Made by a program: the position numbers and the translations under genes
Shown here: one piece after another, positions 24,867 to 33,511 of the stretch
Layout of the letters: the number at the start of each line of letters is the position of its first letter
How positions within the stretch are numbered: position 1 is the first letter of the stretch
Notes under the pieces: generated by a model
The model's input: only the letters and a program-made list of their open reading frames with translations
Databases searched by the model: none
Told to the model about the DNA's origin: nothing
NCBI RefSeq assembly: GCF_016908115.1
Contig: NZ_JAFBDH010000002.1
Location: 124,001 to 188,000, forward strand
DNA length: 64,000 bases
Direction of reading: 5' to 3'
Origin: Peptoniphilus gorbachii
GTDB lineage: Bacteria; Bacillota; Clostridia; Tissierellales; Peptoniphilaceae

Positions 24867-25318
24867 ATTACTCCTGCTGCAAGCTTATATTTCTTATATT
24901 GCTTAACTGCAAAATGACTTGGGTCTTTCTTTTCAAGAGCTTCAAAAAGCCTATCAATTGGGTTCATATAGGTTTCATCATCTTCTCTAACTTCACTTGC
25001 GTCAATCATATACAAAAGCGTCTTAAAGTTCTTTTCCTCTTCTGGTGCTTCATAATATATATAACCGATGAGAGCAGTGTAATATAACTTTTCAGCCTTT
25101 ACCCAGAAATCTTCTCCTGCCTTTTCTCCATCTCCCTTTGTATTAGCAATTATAGTTTGAACAAGCTTTAAAATATCTTTTTCACTTCTCAAATAGGCAA
25201 ATGGATTGTATTTCATAGATTTTTTAAAGTTTATTGTATTTAAAATCTTTATGTCATATCCATTTTCATAAAGCATTTTTCCACACTCTAACACAAGTGT
25301 GCCTTTTGGGAAGATTTG
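24815..25318 (-). pseudogene. virD4: virD4 fragment 3 of 4
   Basis: Native coupling-protein sequence runs from 25306 ('GTLVLECGKMLYENGYDIK') to the core at 24872 ('KQYKKYKLAAG'), about 145 residues. The frame then continues for 19 foreign residues into IME A and stops at 24815. Upstream it is open only to a TGA at 25319-25321, inside IME B. No start codon or RBS of its own is present, so it is an internal exon-like piece of the split gene. Confidence 0.92.
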
Positions 25319-25350
25319 TCAAGGACATAAACAAAATTTCTTTGACAAAT

Positions 25351-25515
25351 TTATATCTTTTCTATTTCTCTTTTGAGTAGCTTTAGTATTTTATCCTTGT
25401 ATGTTTCACCTGTACCTTGCTTGAAATGTAGGTTTACAGTGTATTTTGTCTTTCCAATATCCATAATTAACTGTTTATGTGGTGGTACTTGTATTTTTCT
25501 TTTTTCTTCTTCCAT
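25351..25515 (-). CDS. TnpW-like small transposon protein of IME B
   Basis: A 54-residue frame from ATG 25515 (RBS AAAGGAGG, 5 nt) to TAA 25351. It contains 'IGKTKYTVNLHFKQGTGETY' followed by 'KDKILKLLKRE', the same pattern as the 61-residue protein of IME A. It lies at the end of the element opposite the recombinase, 28 nt from the TTGACA end motif. Confidence 0.7.
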   Translation of the reverse strand: MEEEKRKIQVPPHKQLIMDIGKTKYTVNLHFKQGTGETYKDKILKLLKREIEKI

Positions 25516-25540
25516 GTATCCTCCTTTCCATTTTTAGGCA

Positions 25541-25593
25541 AATAAAAAACAGTAAACCTTTTTTGATTTACTGCTTTCGTGTTAGCTTTTATT
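25541..25593 (-). promoter_or_regulatory. Conserved leader hairpin block, copy 1 (IME B, before tnpW-like gene)
   Basis: Minus strand: AAAAGCTAACACGAAAGC, then AGTAAATC / GGTTTACT stem (25548-25577) and a T-run. The same block stands before the DUF3847 genes of IME B and IME C, and the hairpin alone recurs at 33424-33459. Confidence 0.6.
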
Positions 25594-25623
25594 GACTTGT
25601 TAGTTTAGCAAGCTAAAAATATC

Positions 25624-26262
25624 CTACCTGCAATACTCTTTTATCTTATCTGCATATTCAGTCGAAAGATTCTTTGAATAAATTTTTTCATTTTTTGAAT
25701 TTCTGACTTCTTTCCAAAGAATAGAGGCTACTTTTAATTTGTTCGAATATTTGCAACTATTTTTGTCTGCACAGAAATCCTTTAAAAATTGGTTCCATTG
25801 ACAAACTGAATTATCATACTTCGCATAATTTGATTTTCCATAATAAACTTTTAGCATATCTTGAATTGTAAAACTCAAATCATTTTCTCTTTTTACTTTT
25901 CTCCAAGCAGTAGCCATATCAGCAGTAAATTTAAATGGCGAAACATCTGTTAAAATTGAGAAATACTCTCTGAAATGTGTGTTAAAGGAGAACCCGCATT
26001 CAAGTAATGGAGTATCTAAGGTAATAGTTTCTACTTGTTTCTTTTCATTTTTTATTGATGACTTTTTAATCAAATCACCCTTAAAGTACTGCTCAATAAT
26101 ATAATTGAGTTCCTGTTTTGTACCTCTGTATTCTAATCCTAATGACTTGCATATCCGTGAAAGTTCTTCACGATACCAATAGTATTTATTAAACTCATCA
26201 AACGATGTAATTTTGTCAAACTCAGGTCTACTTTCTATCAATATTCTATCTCCTAAAACCAA
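25624..26262 (-). CDS. SAP-domain/DUF6434-like protein
   Basis: A 212-residue protein. Residues about 20-60 ('YYWYREELSRICKSLGLEYR') look like a SAP helix-extension-helix nucleic-acid-binding motif. The rest ('ITLDTPLLECGFSFNTHFRE', 'FKFTADMATAWRKVKRENDL') matches the DUF6434-type region that often follows such SAP domains in Firmicutes. Function is unknown. The start overlaps the end of the NTF2-like gene by 10 nt, so the two are a coupled pair. Confidence 0.65.
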   Translation of the reverse strand: MVLGDRILIESRPEFDKITSFDEFNKYYWYREELSRICKSLGLEYRGTKQELNYIIEQYFKGDLIKKSSIKNEKKQVETITLDTPLLECGFSFNTHFREYFSILTDVSPFKFTADMATAWRKVKRENDLSFTIQDMLKVYYGKSNYAKYDNSVCQWNQFLKDFCADKNSCKYSNKLKVASILWKEVRNSKNEKIYSKNLSTEYADKIKEYCR

Positions 26263-26672
26263 TTTGCTTTTTCATCTCTAAATAATGGTGTTTCACTCTC
26301 TTTGTAAGGATTGTAGTTGTTACAATTACAACCAAACTCTTTCAATGCTTTTATCTTATTATCGGCTGTCCAAACAATCAAAGAGATACCGTCAAATTCT
26401 TCAACTTTCCCCTCATTCATTTTATTTTTGAAGTGCCATTCTACAATAGTTTGATTATCCTTATGAAAAAATTGCTTTATATCCCACGCAAGAACTTTTC
26501 CTCTTGTATTCCACTCATTAAACCAGTGCTTTACTGTTTGCAGATTTTCATACTTAGGACACCAACTCTCAATATAAATCACATCATCTGAAAAAATATC
26601 ATCTATTCCTAAGTCTTTTTGTGTAAGCCACATATCAAACCATAAACGAATGATTTTCTCTCTTTCATCCAT
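26253..26672 (-). CDS. NTF2-like/SnoaL-fold protein
   Basis: A 139-residue protein with the cone-shaped NTF2-like pattern: 'IIRLWFDMWLTQKDLGIDDI', 'WFNEWNTRGKVLAWDIKQFF' and 'VEWHFKNKMNEGKVEEFDGI'. Such domains bind or convert small molecules and occur in many contexts; no substrate can be named. The ATG at 26672 is preferred (GGAGG 11 nt upstream). It is cargo of IME B placed after the relaxase-proximal block and coupled to the SAP gene. Confidence 0.7.
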   Translation of the reverse strand: MDEREKIIRLWFDMWLTQKDLGIDDIFSDDVIYIESWCPKYENLQTVKHWFNEWNTRGKVLAWDIKQFFHKDNQTIVEWHFKNKMNEGKVEEFDGISLIVWTADNKIKALKEFGCNCNNYNPYKESETPLFRDEKANWF

Positions 26673-26733
26673 GAATTTAAACACCTCCAAAATCAAATAC
26701 TTATTTGATATTATACCATTTTTTCACTCAATT

Positions 26734-28194
26734 TTATAGGTCTAACTCGTTCCTCTTTACCTGTGTTAGTCCTCTGTTTTCTTGTAGTAATTTCTCTATA
26801 CAGCTTCTAACACTTTCAGCTTGTTTAACTTCCTCTCGTATTTCTAATATTTGATTGTATAGGCTCTTTTTCTCTTTCTTCAAAGTGCTAGCCTCTGATT
26901 TCCACTTGGATATATTTAAGGTCTTACTTTCACCTAAATGCTCTTTCAGATATTTCTTGGCACTCTCAAATAGAATAATCTCTGCAGTATGCTCATTATA
27001 AAAATCTTCCTGTTTGCTTTTCTTTAATTTGGTATAGGCTTTGTAGATATCTTTATGTTTCAAATATTTCTCGGCTTGGTCGATAAGCTGTGTTTTATCA
27101 TCAATTCTTTTTTCAATGTCTTTGATAGCTTTTGTGGTCTTGTAATTCTTATCTCTTAAAGTAACTATGCTTTCTTTCAGTTCAGATATGGAAGTGATGT
27201 TTTTATCTTTAAGAAGCTGATAACTCTCAATATATTTCTCTAAGTCTGCATTATTGCTATCTGCGTTTTGATTGATAAGATTTTCAAAAATGGATAGTAG
27301 ATTTTCTTTTGGTGGGATGGTGGATTTTATGTTTTCTGTTTCTGCTGTTTCTTCTTTTCCAATTCCTCTTATCCAATTTAACAAGGCTTTTATTCTTCTT
27401 GAGATTTCTCTTAAAATCGCATTTTGATGTTTGATTTCTCGGTTAATATTTCCTCTGTCTGTAGCTATGCCTTTCTTCTCCATTTGTGTTGCTGATTCTC
27501 CTAAATGAATGGTCGGTATTTGCTCTATTCCTTGTCTTTGATAGGAACGATGGTCTACTTTTTCCTGTATGCTGTTTTCTTCAAGATATTTGTTTGTAAT
27601 GTCTGCCCATGCTTTTCGCCACTCTTCCGCTTTTTCTTGCTCATTCCAATCGGTTGTATTGATTTTTCTTGTTTTGTAATTGCCGTTTTTGAGTTTTATC
27701 TTTTCTCCGTTTTTATCAAGGATATATTCTTTTTTTGATTTTGCTCCCCATGTTTTATCTTCGTTTAACGGTCGCATGGTAAGTAAGATATGTGCGTGTG
27801 GATTTCCGTCATTTTTATCGTGCAAAGCAACATCGGCACACATACCGACTTTCACAAAATTTTCTTTTACATATTTCCTTACAAGCTCTATCTGTTTTTC
27901 TCTACTCAGTTCTTTGGGTAAGGCAATTTCGATTTCTCTTGCAAGCTGTGAGTTTTTACTTTTTTCTATTTTCTCAACACTGTTCCACAAGACAGAACGA
28001 CTTGCAAATTCCTGTGGTGCATTTCGTGGCAATAAAATTTCGGTATGGGCTATTCCGCCTTTCCTTGTAAAGTCGTGGACTATGCCATCATATTCATTTT
28101 TTATCTTTTCGCCACTGCGATAGGAAGCTGCCGCAACTGCACTTTTCCCTTTGCCTCTTGATATAATCTTTATACTGAGATGATATATCGCCAT
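26734..28194 (-). CDS. MobA/MobL-type (MOBQ) relaxase of IME B
   Basis: A 486-residue relaxase. The N-terminal MobA/MobL domain has 'IKIISRGKGKSAVAAASYRS' (8-27) and the HxH metal site at residues 133-135 ('GNPHAHILLTMRPL'); the C-terminal half is coiled coil. It acts on the oriT at 28390-28432 just upstream. Length and almost all residues match the relaxase of IME C, while the recombinases of the two elements differ strongly. This shows that mobilization modules and recombination modules have been exchanged. Confidence 0.93.
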   Translation of the reverse strand: MAIYHLSIKIISRGKGKSAVAAASYRSGEKIKNEYDGIVHDFTRKGGIAHTEILLPRNAPQEFASRSVLWNSVEKIEKSKNSQLAREIEIALPKELSREKQIELVRKYVKENFVKVGMCADVALHDKNDGNPHAHILLTMRPLNEDKTWGAKSKKEYILDKNGEKIKLKNGNYKTRKINTTDWNEQEKAEEWRKAWADITNKYLEENSIQEKVDHRSYQRQGIEQIPTIHLGESATQMEKKGIATDRGNINREIKHQNAILREISRRIKALLNWIRGIGKEETAETENIKSTIPPKENLLSIFENLINQNADSNNADLEKYIESYQLLKDKNITSISELKESIVTLRDKNYKTTKAIKDIEKRIDDKTQLIDQAEKYLKHKDIYKAYTKLKKSKQEDFYNEHTAEIILFESAKKYLKEHLGESKTLNISKWKSEASTLKKEKKSLYNQILEIREEVKQAESVRSCIEKLLQENRGLTQVKRNELDL

Positions 28195-28252
28195 AGCTAA
28201 AAACCCCCTTTCGTTTTTCTGATACTTTTATGTGGCGATGGATAAGACTTCC

Positions 28253-28284
28253 TAAAAAAATCGGATAGTTTTTTATCCGATTTC
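28253..28284 (-). terminator. Hairpin with T-run before relaxase B
   Basis: AAATCGGATA / (C)TATCCGATTT followed by TTTTTTT on the minus strand, about 60 nt before the relaxase start. Confidence 0.7.
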
Positions 28285-28389
28285 TTTTTGGAAGTACACA
28301 CGGGGTAGGAAATTTATTTCCGTAGGGGAGTGTAGCTCCCCTGTATCAGCGTTGGCTGATGTGCTCTCTGCAAGAGCCTTCGGAGAACG

Positions 28390-28432
28390 CACACACCCTT
28401 TAGGGTGTATAAGTGCGCCCTTGTAAACAAGG
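28390..28432. other. oriT of IME B (MOBQ type)
   Basis: Inverted repeat CACCCTT/TAGGGTG (28394-28407), then TAAGTGCGCCCTT (28410-28422), which matches the RSF1010/R1162-type nic region exactly, then a small stem (CCCTTGT/ACAAGGG). It lies between the DUF3847 gene and the relaxase. The gap 28195-28440 holds this site and the hairpin. Confidence 0.85.
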
Positions 28433-28440
28433 GACTATTC

Positions 28441-28755
28441 CTATGTGTCGCTTTCTTCCTCTTGGTTTTCTGTATTTTGATTTTCGCTTTGTTCTCTGCT
28501 CTCTATAATTTTCTTGATTTTTTGATTTACTAACTCTTTTATATTCGGAAATGTGATTAGCTGATAGAATTCATCTTTGGTAAAATCTTTACTTTCGGTG
28601 AAGATACTTTCAAAGACTCCTCCTTTTTCATAAAGGCGTCTATCTCTCTTTTTTCTCTCTTCCTGTTTCTGCTGACTGATGAGTTTTTTTCTTTTGTTTT
28701 GTAACTGCTTAATTTCTTCATCTGCCATTAAGATTTTTTCTTCTATGTTTTTCAT
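28441..28755 (-). CDS. DUF3847 (MobC-like) mobilization accessory protein of IME B
   Basis: A 104-residue charged helical protein: 'IEEKILMADEEIKQLQNKRK' coiled coil, then 'YEKGGVFESIFTESKDFTKD' the DUF3847 core, and an acidic Gln/Glu/Asn-rich tail. It is about 75% identical by eye to the C copy. It precedes oriT and probably joins the relaxosome. Confidence 0.8.
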   Translation of the reverse strand: MKNIEEKILMADEEIKQLQNKRKKLISQQKQEERKKRDRRLYEKGGVFESIFTESKDFTKDEFYQLITFPNIKELVNQKIKKIIESREQSENQNTENQEEESDT

Positions 28756-28790
28756 TTTTTTCGTTTCCTCTCTTTCTAATTTTTGGAAAT

Positions 28791-28850
28791 AAAAAACAGT
28801 AAACCTTTTTTTCGATTTACTGTTCCTGTGTTAGTTTTTATTAAATTGTT
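28791..28850 (-). promoter_or_regulatory. Conserved leader hairpin block, copy 2 (IME B, before DUF3847 gene)
   Basis: Minus strand: TTAATAAAAACTAACACAGG, then AACAGTAAATC / GGTTTACTGTT stem and T-run, then the RBS of the DUF3847 gene. Nearly identical to 25541-25593 and 36504-36560. Confidence 0.65.
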
Positions 28851-28887
28851 AATTCGACAAACTGCTTTTTAAACTTCAAAAATAAAA

Positions 28888-29739
28888 TTACTTTCTTTTG
28901 CTTTTGATTTTTAAAGTACAAACAATTATAATTGCCCCAAAAATAAAACCGCAACCTCCAATAATTCCTGTGAGTTCAGGACCTACAAATGGATTACTAT
29001 TTTTTGACATAAAAATTGATGTTGGTTTCCATAAATCAACCCCATTAATTGATGCATGAAATATTACTGGAACCCATATTGATTTAACCTTATAGAACAA
29101 AAATGCTGAAAATACCCCTATAATTACACAAAAAACAATCATTGCTAAACTACCTAATAAGGGATGTTCACCTCCATAATTATATCCCGATAAAATAATT
29201 GGTATGTGCCAAATCCCCCATATCAATCCAGTAATTATTGTTGCACTAAATTTTGAAAGTCCTTTTGTAAGTTTCGGTAATAAATAACCTCGCCAACCAA
29301 GTTCCTCACCAAAACATTGTACTAATCCCATTATAGGATTTATAAGAACTGCCAATGGTATTAAGATTAATAGATGTTTTGCATAATCAGACATAGAGGT
29401 TATACCTTCAGCAAGAGCCAGTTCTGAGGCAAGAGGATTAAAATCACATTTAAACATTATGAAATATACAATTACGCCAAAGTATGCTATTAACGGTGTT
29501 AAAAACCATGCAGAAAAATACCACTTCAAGTTTCCCTTGATATTCACCTTTAAATACATATTTTTGAAGCCTTCTCTAGTTAATATTCTTGTTAGTACAG
29601 AGCAAAAAGCTGGTGTAAACATCATAAGAGTAAGGGTAACTGGACTTTTACTAAAATGATATGCTATACCTAGAATGGTAGAACACATCATCGTAAATGT
29701 AAAAAATAAATATATTCTTTTCCTATCAATTGCTTCCAT
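28888..29739 (-). CDS. CPBP-family intramembrane metalloprotease
   Basis: A 283-residue membrane protein with about eight hydrophobic segments and the CPBP (CAAX protease/bacteriocin-processing) motifs: EELGWRGYLLP, 'LIWGIWHIPI' and 'VIFHASING'. In bacteria such proteins take part in bacteriocin maturation, self-immunity or membrane stress; no bacteriocin gene is seen here. It is the last gene of the padR operon, 14 nt after the hydrolase. Confidence 0.85.
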   Translation of the reverse strand: MEAIDRKRIYLFFTFTMMCSTILGIAYHFSKSPVTLTLMMFTPAFCSVLTRILTREGFKNMYLKVNIKGNLKWYFSAWFLTPLIAYFGVIVYFIMFKCDFNPLASELALAEGITSMSDYAKHLLILIPLAVLINPIMGLVQCFGEELGWRGYLLPKLTKGLSKFSATIITGLIWGIWHIPIILSGYNYGGEHPLLGSLAMIVFCVIIGVFSAFLFYKVKSIWVPVIFHASINGVDLWKPTSIFMSKNSNPFVGPELTGIIGGCGFIFGAIIIVCTLKIKSKRK

Positions 29740-29753
29740 TTTTACTCCTTAAC

Positions 29754-30395
29754 CTAATTGAAACTATATTTCAGATTCAAAATTTCATCGTATGCTTTAT
29801 TTATAATATCTGCTAGCTCATAAGGCTTATCTATGTTTACTTCATGCTTCGCATTGCAAACTAAGTGTAAGCTTGATTCTGGTAATAGTTGATTTAATTT
29901 TATTGTCGCTTTCATATTTGCTTTATCTTTATTCCCACAAACAATATAAACAGGACAAGATATTCTTTTAATTTTATCGCTATAATCAAGATTTCTCATG
30001 GATGAAGATATCGAAATCATATTATTTTTTGATGTTCCTGTTTTGGGAAAAAATTTATTTGGCATTAACCTGAAAATAAAATTTTGAACATCCATAAGTA
30101 TTGTTGGTATCTTGTATTGAGGAGCAATAAGTACTAACCCTGATATTTTTTCAGGATGTCTGAAATACAATTCAAATCCTAAAACTGCTCCAAGACTTAA
30201 TCCACAAATAATTATAGGATTTTGTTCTTCAATTAGTTTCATCTCTAGTTGATCCGCTAAATAATTAAAACTAGGATTATCTAATTTATTAGAAATTACA
30301 TCAAGACATTTAACATCTTCGCAATTAAGTTGTTTAATGGTTTGATTCCACGCTTTTTTACTTTGACCAAGACCATGCAAAAATAGTATTTTCAT
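29754..30395 (-). CDS. Alpha/beta hydrolase
   Basis: A 213-residue cytoplasmic protein with the alpha/beta hydrolase plan: 'ILFLHGLGQSKKAWNQTI' oxyanion-side strand, nucleophile elbow G-L-S-L-G ('ICGLSLGAVLGFEL'), an acid in 'PVYIVCGNKDKANM' and the catalytic His in 'CNAKHEVNIDKP'. The substrate cannot be told. ATG at 30395 with AAAAGGAA 9 nt before is preferred over TTG at 30404. The upstream HAAS gene ends inside this region, so translation is coupled. Confidence 0.8.
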   Translation of the reverse strand: MKILFLHGLGQSKKAWNQTIKQLNCEDVKCLDVISNKLDNPSFNYLADQLEMKLIEEQNPIIICGLSLGAVLGFELYFRHPEKISGLVLIAPQYKIPTILMDVQNFIFRLMPNKFFPKTGTSKNNMISISSSMRNLDYSDKIKRISCPVYIVCGNKDKANMKATIKLNQLLPESSLHLVCNAKHEVNIDKPYELADIINKAYDEILNLKYSFN

Positions 30396-30400
30396 TTGTG

Positions 30401-30982
30401 TCAATTCCTTTTATTATTTAATTTCCATCTTTGTACTTGTAAAAAACTAATTATTTGTATAGTTCCTTTCCAGCATAAAATACCAAGTCCAATAAATACT
30501 ATTGCCAGCAACAAGCCTAAAAGCAAAGCAGGAACTCCTTTTAATTCATATAAAAAAAACATAAATTTCATATTATCAATTAAAGAAATATGAACAATCC
30601 CCTTTAGCAGTCCCATAATTCCGGCTAAAACACTAACAACACTTGAAAAAAAGAAAGAAATTGAAAGCACCGCTAAAGTCGGAATGATTGACATCCATGC
30701 CATCGTTGCAATTGAATAGAAACCCACCACCATCATAAATCTTCTGAAAGAAAATCCTTTCTTTTTAATAATTGATTCACCCATATAGCTCATAGCCAAT
30801 TCTTTCGGTGTACCCAATTCAGCAATAATTGATTCTTCAGATTGTCCATTATTTAGACGTTCATAAAATGTGCTTTTCAGTTCACTTAAAATATCTGTTT
30901 TTTCAGAAACAGGCATATACCTAAGATAAGAATCTAATTGAGATAAATATTTTTCCAATTGTTTATTTTGTCCTTTATTCAT
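30401..30982 (-). CDS. DUF1700/HAAS-domain membrane protein
   Basis: A 193-residue protein. Residues about 1-75 form the HAAS signalling helical domain ('KYLSQLDSYLRYMPVSEKTD', 'LGTPKELAMSYM'); then three to four membrane segments. Genes of this type almost always sit directly after a padR gene, as here (5 nt), and are thought to sense the membrane and act with the PadR regulator. Confidence 0.8.
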   Translation of the reverse strand: MNKGQNKQLEKYLSQLDSYLRYMPVSEKTDILSELKSTFYERLNNGQSEESIIAELGTPKELAMSYMGESIIKKKGFSFRRFMMVVGFYSIATMAWMSIIPTLAVLSISFFFSSVVSVLAGIMGLLKGIVHISLIDNMKFMFFLYELKGVPALLLGLLLAIVFIGLGILCWKGTIQIISFLQVQRWKLNNKRN

Positions 30983-30987
30983 AAAAT

Positions 30988-31317
30988 TTAACCTCTTCTC
31001 AACTCATTAATATTTTGAACAAGCATTTCCCAATCATCATTTAACTGATTGAGATAAGAAATACCTAATTCGGTAATCTTATAATACTTCCTAGCTGGTA
31101 TTCCCTCTCCCATATTTTGCCAATATGATTCAAGATATCCATTTTTCAAAAGTCTCCTCAGCAAAGGATATATTGTGCTTTCCTTGGTTTTTAGCATAGG
31201 ATAGTTATCTAGCGTTTGGATAACATCATAACCATATCTATCTTTGTTTTGAATCAATGACATAATTACAAATTCTAATGTCCCTCGTTTGATTTGTGAC
31301 ACCCATTCTTCGTTCAT
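30988..31317 (-). CDS. PadR-family transcriptional regulator
   Basis: A 109-residue winged-helix protein with the PadR pattern 'FVIMSLIQNKDRYGYDVIQT', 'STIYPLLRRLLKNGYLESYW' and 'ARKYYKITELGISYL'. It heads the operon padR-HAAS-hydrolase-CPBP of IME B and probably represses it through the inverted repeat at 31366-31385 in its own promoter. Confidence 0.9.
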   Translation of the reverse strand: MNEEWVSQIKRGTLEFVIMSLIQNKDRYGYDVIQTLDNYPMLKTKESTIYPLLRRLLKNGYLESYWQNMGEGIPARKYYKITELGISYLNQLNDDWEMLVQNINELRRG

Positions 31318-31365
31318 TTTTATACCTAATTTCTATATTTTATTAATACTCAATATTGTTCGCTC

Positions 31366-31400
31366 TATGTACATCGTACCACATAGTATATATTTGTCAA
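31366..31400 (-). promoter_or_regulatory. padR promoter with overlapping operator-like inverted repeat
   Basis: On the minus strand TTGACA (31400-31395), 16 nt, TACGAT. A perfect inverted repeat TATGT-N10-ACATA (31366-31385) covers the -10 region. PadR operators are of the ATGT...ACAT type, so autoregulation is likely. Confidence 0.6.
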
Positions 31401-31414
31401 TAGGTATTCCTGTT

Positions 31415-33067
31415 CTAGTTTTTCTGTGGTACTTGACAGTTGCCTATAAAGTTAAAATACACATCAACTTGTTGTTTTCTATCTTTTCCTTGCCTACCCC
31501 CTGTGGCTTCGTGGACTACAACTTTTTCTATATACTCATTTATCATTGGTACTGTCAGTTCCTCAATGTCTGTATATTTATCTATCATTTTTAGGAATTT
31601 ATCAGTATCAACTTTTCTTTGATGATAGCTTTCTATTTCTTGCTCAAAATACTGTATTTGTTTTTCTAAATCCTGTTGCTCAGTATCATAAACATTAAAT
31701 AATCTATCAAAGTGTTTTACAGGAATTTTCCCAAGTGCATGGTCTTCATACAGTTTTGTAATAAGGGTTGTTAGTTCTGCATTTCTTGACGATAGCTTTT
31801 CTAACTTCTCTTTATCTCCTTGATACTTTTCTTCTCTTTTTTCATCGGATAACTCGTTCATCACTTTTATAAATTCTTGCTTTTCTTCTTTTGCAAAGTC
31901 GGTGATTTCTTTGATTGATTTTAAGAGAATTTCATTCACTGTTTTTAGTTTGATATAGTGAATACTGCAAGTTCCTTTTCTGTGTCTGTAATGTTGACAT
32001 ACAAAGCAATAATCACAATCATATTTCTTTTCTTTATGTTCTGCCGGCTCTCTGTAACTTAATTTACCGCCACAATCTGCACATATTAATAGTCCTGTAA
32101 GTGGATTTGATGTTGTACCATACTTTGGACTTCTTCTAACTGTTTTTCTTAGCCTTTGGGCGTTTTTCCATGTTTCTTCATCAATGATGGCTTCATGAGT
32201 GTTCTTAAAGATAATCAGTTCATCTTCTTTCGCCTTTCTGCGTTTCTTGGTTTTGTAATCAACACATATTGTTTTACCAAGAACAGTGTGTCCCATGTAT
32301 TCTCTTTTTTCTAAGATATAGCCTATTGTAGTTGGTGTCCAAAAATATGGATCGTCTATTCCTCTTTTCTTGGAACTGTGGTTATTTTCAGGATAGTGTA
32401 TTTCTGCATAGGCTGACGGAATAAGGACTTTATCTTTTGTTAGTATCTCTGCTATCTGTGTTACTCCATATCCCTCTATAACAAGTCTGTAAATACGTTT
32501 TACGACCTTTGCACTCTCTTTATCGACAAGTAGCTCCTGTTTGTTCTTAGGGTTTCTGTAATAGCCGTATGGAACGCTTGGTGATACTCTTTTACCCTCT
32601 TCCATTCTTGCTCTGAAGATGGATTGTATCTTTCTTGAGGTATCTCTTGCATACCATTCATTCATGATGTTTAGAAAAGGGGTAAAGTCGCTTTCTACTT
32701 GTTTCTCACTGTCTATTCCGTTATTGATAGCAATAAATCTTACTCCCTTTTCTTTGAAGAGTATTTCGGTGTAAAAGCCTACTTTGAGGTAATCTCTGCC
32801 AAACCTACTCATATCTTTTACTATCACAGTAGATACTTTGTTTTCTTCTACTGCTTTTATCATTTTTTGAAATCCCTCTCTATCAAAGGTTGTTCCACTT
32901 ACTCCGTCATCGGTATAGTGATAGATATTTACAAAGCCGTTTCTTTTGGCATAGCTTTCAAGTAGCTGCTTCTGATTGGTGATGGAATTGCTTTCTCCTT
33001 GCATTTCATCATCACGACTTAAACGCTCATAAAGGGCTGTTTGTCCTGTTCTTTTCATATTTGACAT
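31415..33067 (-). CDS. Large serine recombinase of IME B
   Basis: A 550-residue recombinase. Catalytic domain 'QTALYERLSRDDEMQGESNS' with Ser in YERLS, then 'VKDMSRFGRDYLKVG', the recombinase domain, zinc ribbon 'CADCGGKLSY' ... 'CFVCQHYRHRKGTC', coiled coil and DUF4368-like end 'VVHEATGGRQGKDRKQQ'. It starts 56 nt inside the element core with AAAGGAGG 7 nt before ATG. There is no full promoter between the core and the gene in the integrated state. Confidence 0.93.
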   Translation of the reverse strand: MSNMKRTGQTALYERLSRDDEMQGESNSITNQKQLLESYAKRNGFVNIYHYTDDGVSGTTFDREGFQKMIKAVEENKVSTVIVKDMSRFGRDYLKVGFYTEILFKEKGVRFIAINNGIDSEKQVESDFTPFLNIMNEWYARDTSRKIQSIFRARMEEGKRVSPSVPYGYYRNPKNKQELLVDKESAKVVKRIYRLVIEGYGVTQIAEILTKDKVLIPSAYAEIHYPENNHSSKKRGIDDPYFWTPTTIGYILEKREYMGHTVLGKTICVDYKTKKRRKAKEDELIIFKNTHEAIIDEETWKNAQRLRKTVRRSPKYGTTSNPLTGLLICADCGGKLSYREPAEHKEKKYDCDYCFVCQHYRHRKGTCSIHYIKLKTVNEILLKSIKEITDFAKEEKQEFIKVMNELSDEKREEKYQGDKEKLEKLSSRNAELTTLITKLYEDHALGKIPVKHFDRLFNVYDTEQQDLEKQIQYFEQEIESYHQRKVDTDKFLKMIDKYTDIEELTVPMINEYIEKVVVHEATGGRQGKDRKQQVDVYFNFIGNCQVPQKN

Positions 33068-33109
33068 GAGAATTACCTCCTTTCCAAGTTTTTATTATTT
33101 TCTCTGTCC

Positions 33110-33364
33110 CTAAGAGGTTAATCCTTTAGGATCTGTTACTACATAGGAAGAGTGCATTTGCATTAGGTTTGGCTTTACATAAAATCTTGTTTTACCTGAT
33201 CCAGAACCTCCTATTACTAAAACATTTTTATTTCTAGCGTATTTAGGATTTTTAGGTCTTGAGTTCATTGTAAGTCTTTCGGTATTAGTTATTAGTACAT
33301 TATTTTCAAACTTAGGATCAATATATGGAGCAATATCCTTGCTTTCCCCCCAGGAAGCGTTTTG
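33110..33364 (-). pseudogene. virD4: virD4 fragment 2 of 4 (Walker A part)
   Basis: Native sequence from 33348 ('GESKDIAPYIDPKFENN') to the core at 33123 ('HSSYVVTDPKG'), about 76 residues, including Walker A GGSGSGKT ('NVLVIGGSGSGKTRFYVKPN'). It is open upstream to a TGA at 33365-33367 in IME C and stops at 33110 after three foreign residues (LTS) in IME B. This 250-bp piece is all that separates the two elements. Confidence 0.93.
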
Positions 33365-33423
33365 TCAAGTACCTTTTTATATTTATGGACACGTTTTTTA
33401 ATATTTTTCATTTTTAGGCAAAG

Positions 33424-33459
33424 AAAAAACAGTAAATCTAATTTTTGATTTACTGTTTC
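33424..33459 (-). terminator. Leader hairpin at the left end of IME C
   Basis: AACAGTAAATC / GATTTACTGTT followed by TTTTTTC on the minus strand, the same hairpin as in IME B. The sequence after it (TTTGCCTAAAAATG) also matches IME B but the tnpW-like gene that follows there is absent. Only a short frame of unclear meaning ('MKNIKKRVHKYKKVLDK') runs into the virD4 fragment. Confidence 0.6.
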
Positions 33460-33511
33460 TCAAATTGCTACATTCCATTAAATAAACATGAAGTTTCTTC
33501 AATATTTTATT

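Larger units (their letters stand above)
9083..24876 (-). mobile_element. IME A, a Tn4451-type mobilizable element inserted in virD4
   Basis: Boundaries are the shared core CAGGA (minus strand) at 24876-24872 and 9087-9083. On either side the coupling-protein sequence is continuous: 'KYKLAAG' ends at the right core and 'KTAKSILISC' resumes at the left. The element is 15.8 kb and carries, in minus-strand order, a large serine recombinase, tetR, ECF and ABC transporter genes, a 30-residue frame, a sigma-like gene, a DUF3847 gene, oriT, a MOBQ relaxase, a DUF3801 gene, remnants of replication genes, a DUF1016 protein, a DnaD-like protein and a TnpW-like protein. The crossover dinucleotide is probably GG, common to the cores of all three nested elements. 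Confidence 0.9.
25302..33127 (-). mobile_element. IME B, a Tn4451-type mobilizable element inserted in virD4
   Basis: The shared core AAAGG (minus strand) lies at 33127-33123 and 25306-25302. Coupling-protein sequence reads 'YVVTDPKG' on one side and 'TLVLECGKM' on the other, a known uninterrupted order in VirD4 proteins. The element is 7.8 kb: serine recombinase, padR, HAAS-domain gene, hydrolase, CPBP protease, DUF3847 gene, oriT, relaxase, NTF2-like gene, SAP gene and tnpW-like gene. Confidence 0.9.

Noticed and set aside
9096-33368. TTGACA at the IME left ends as outward promoters for the virD4 pieces
   Set aside because: No -10 hexamer follows at 16-18 nt in the integrated state; the spacing fits only the circular junction.
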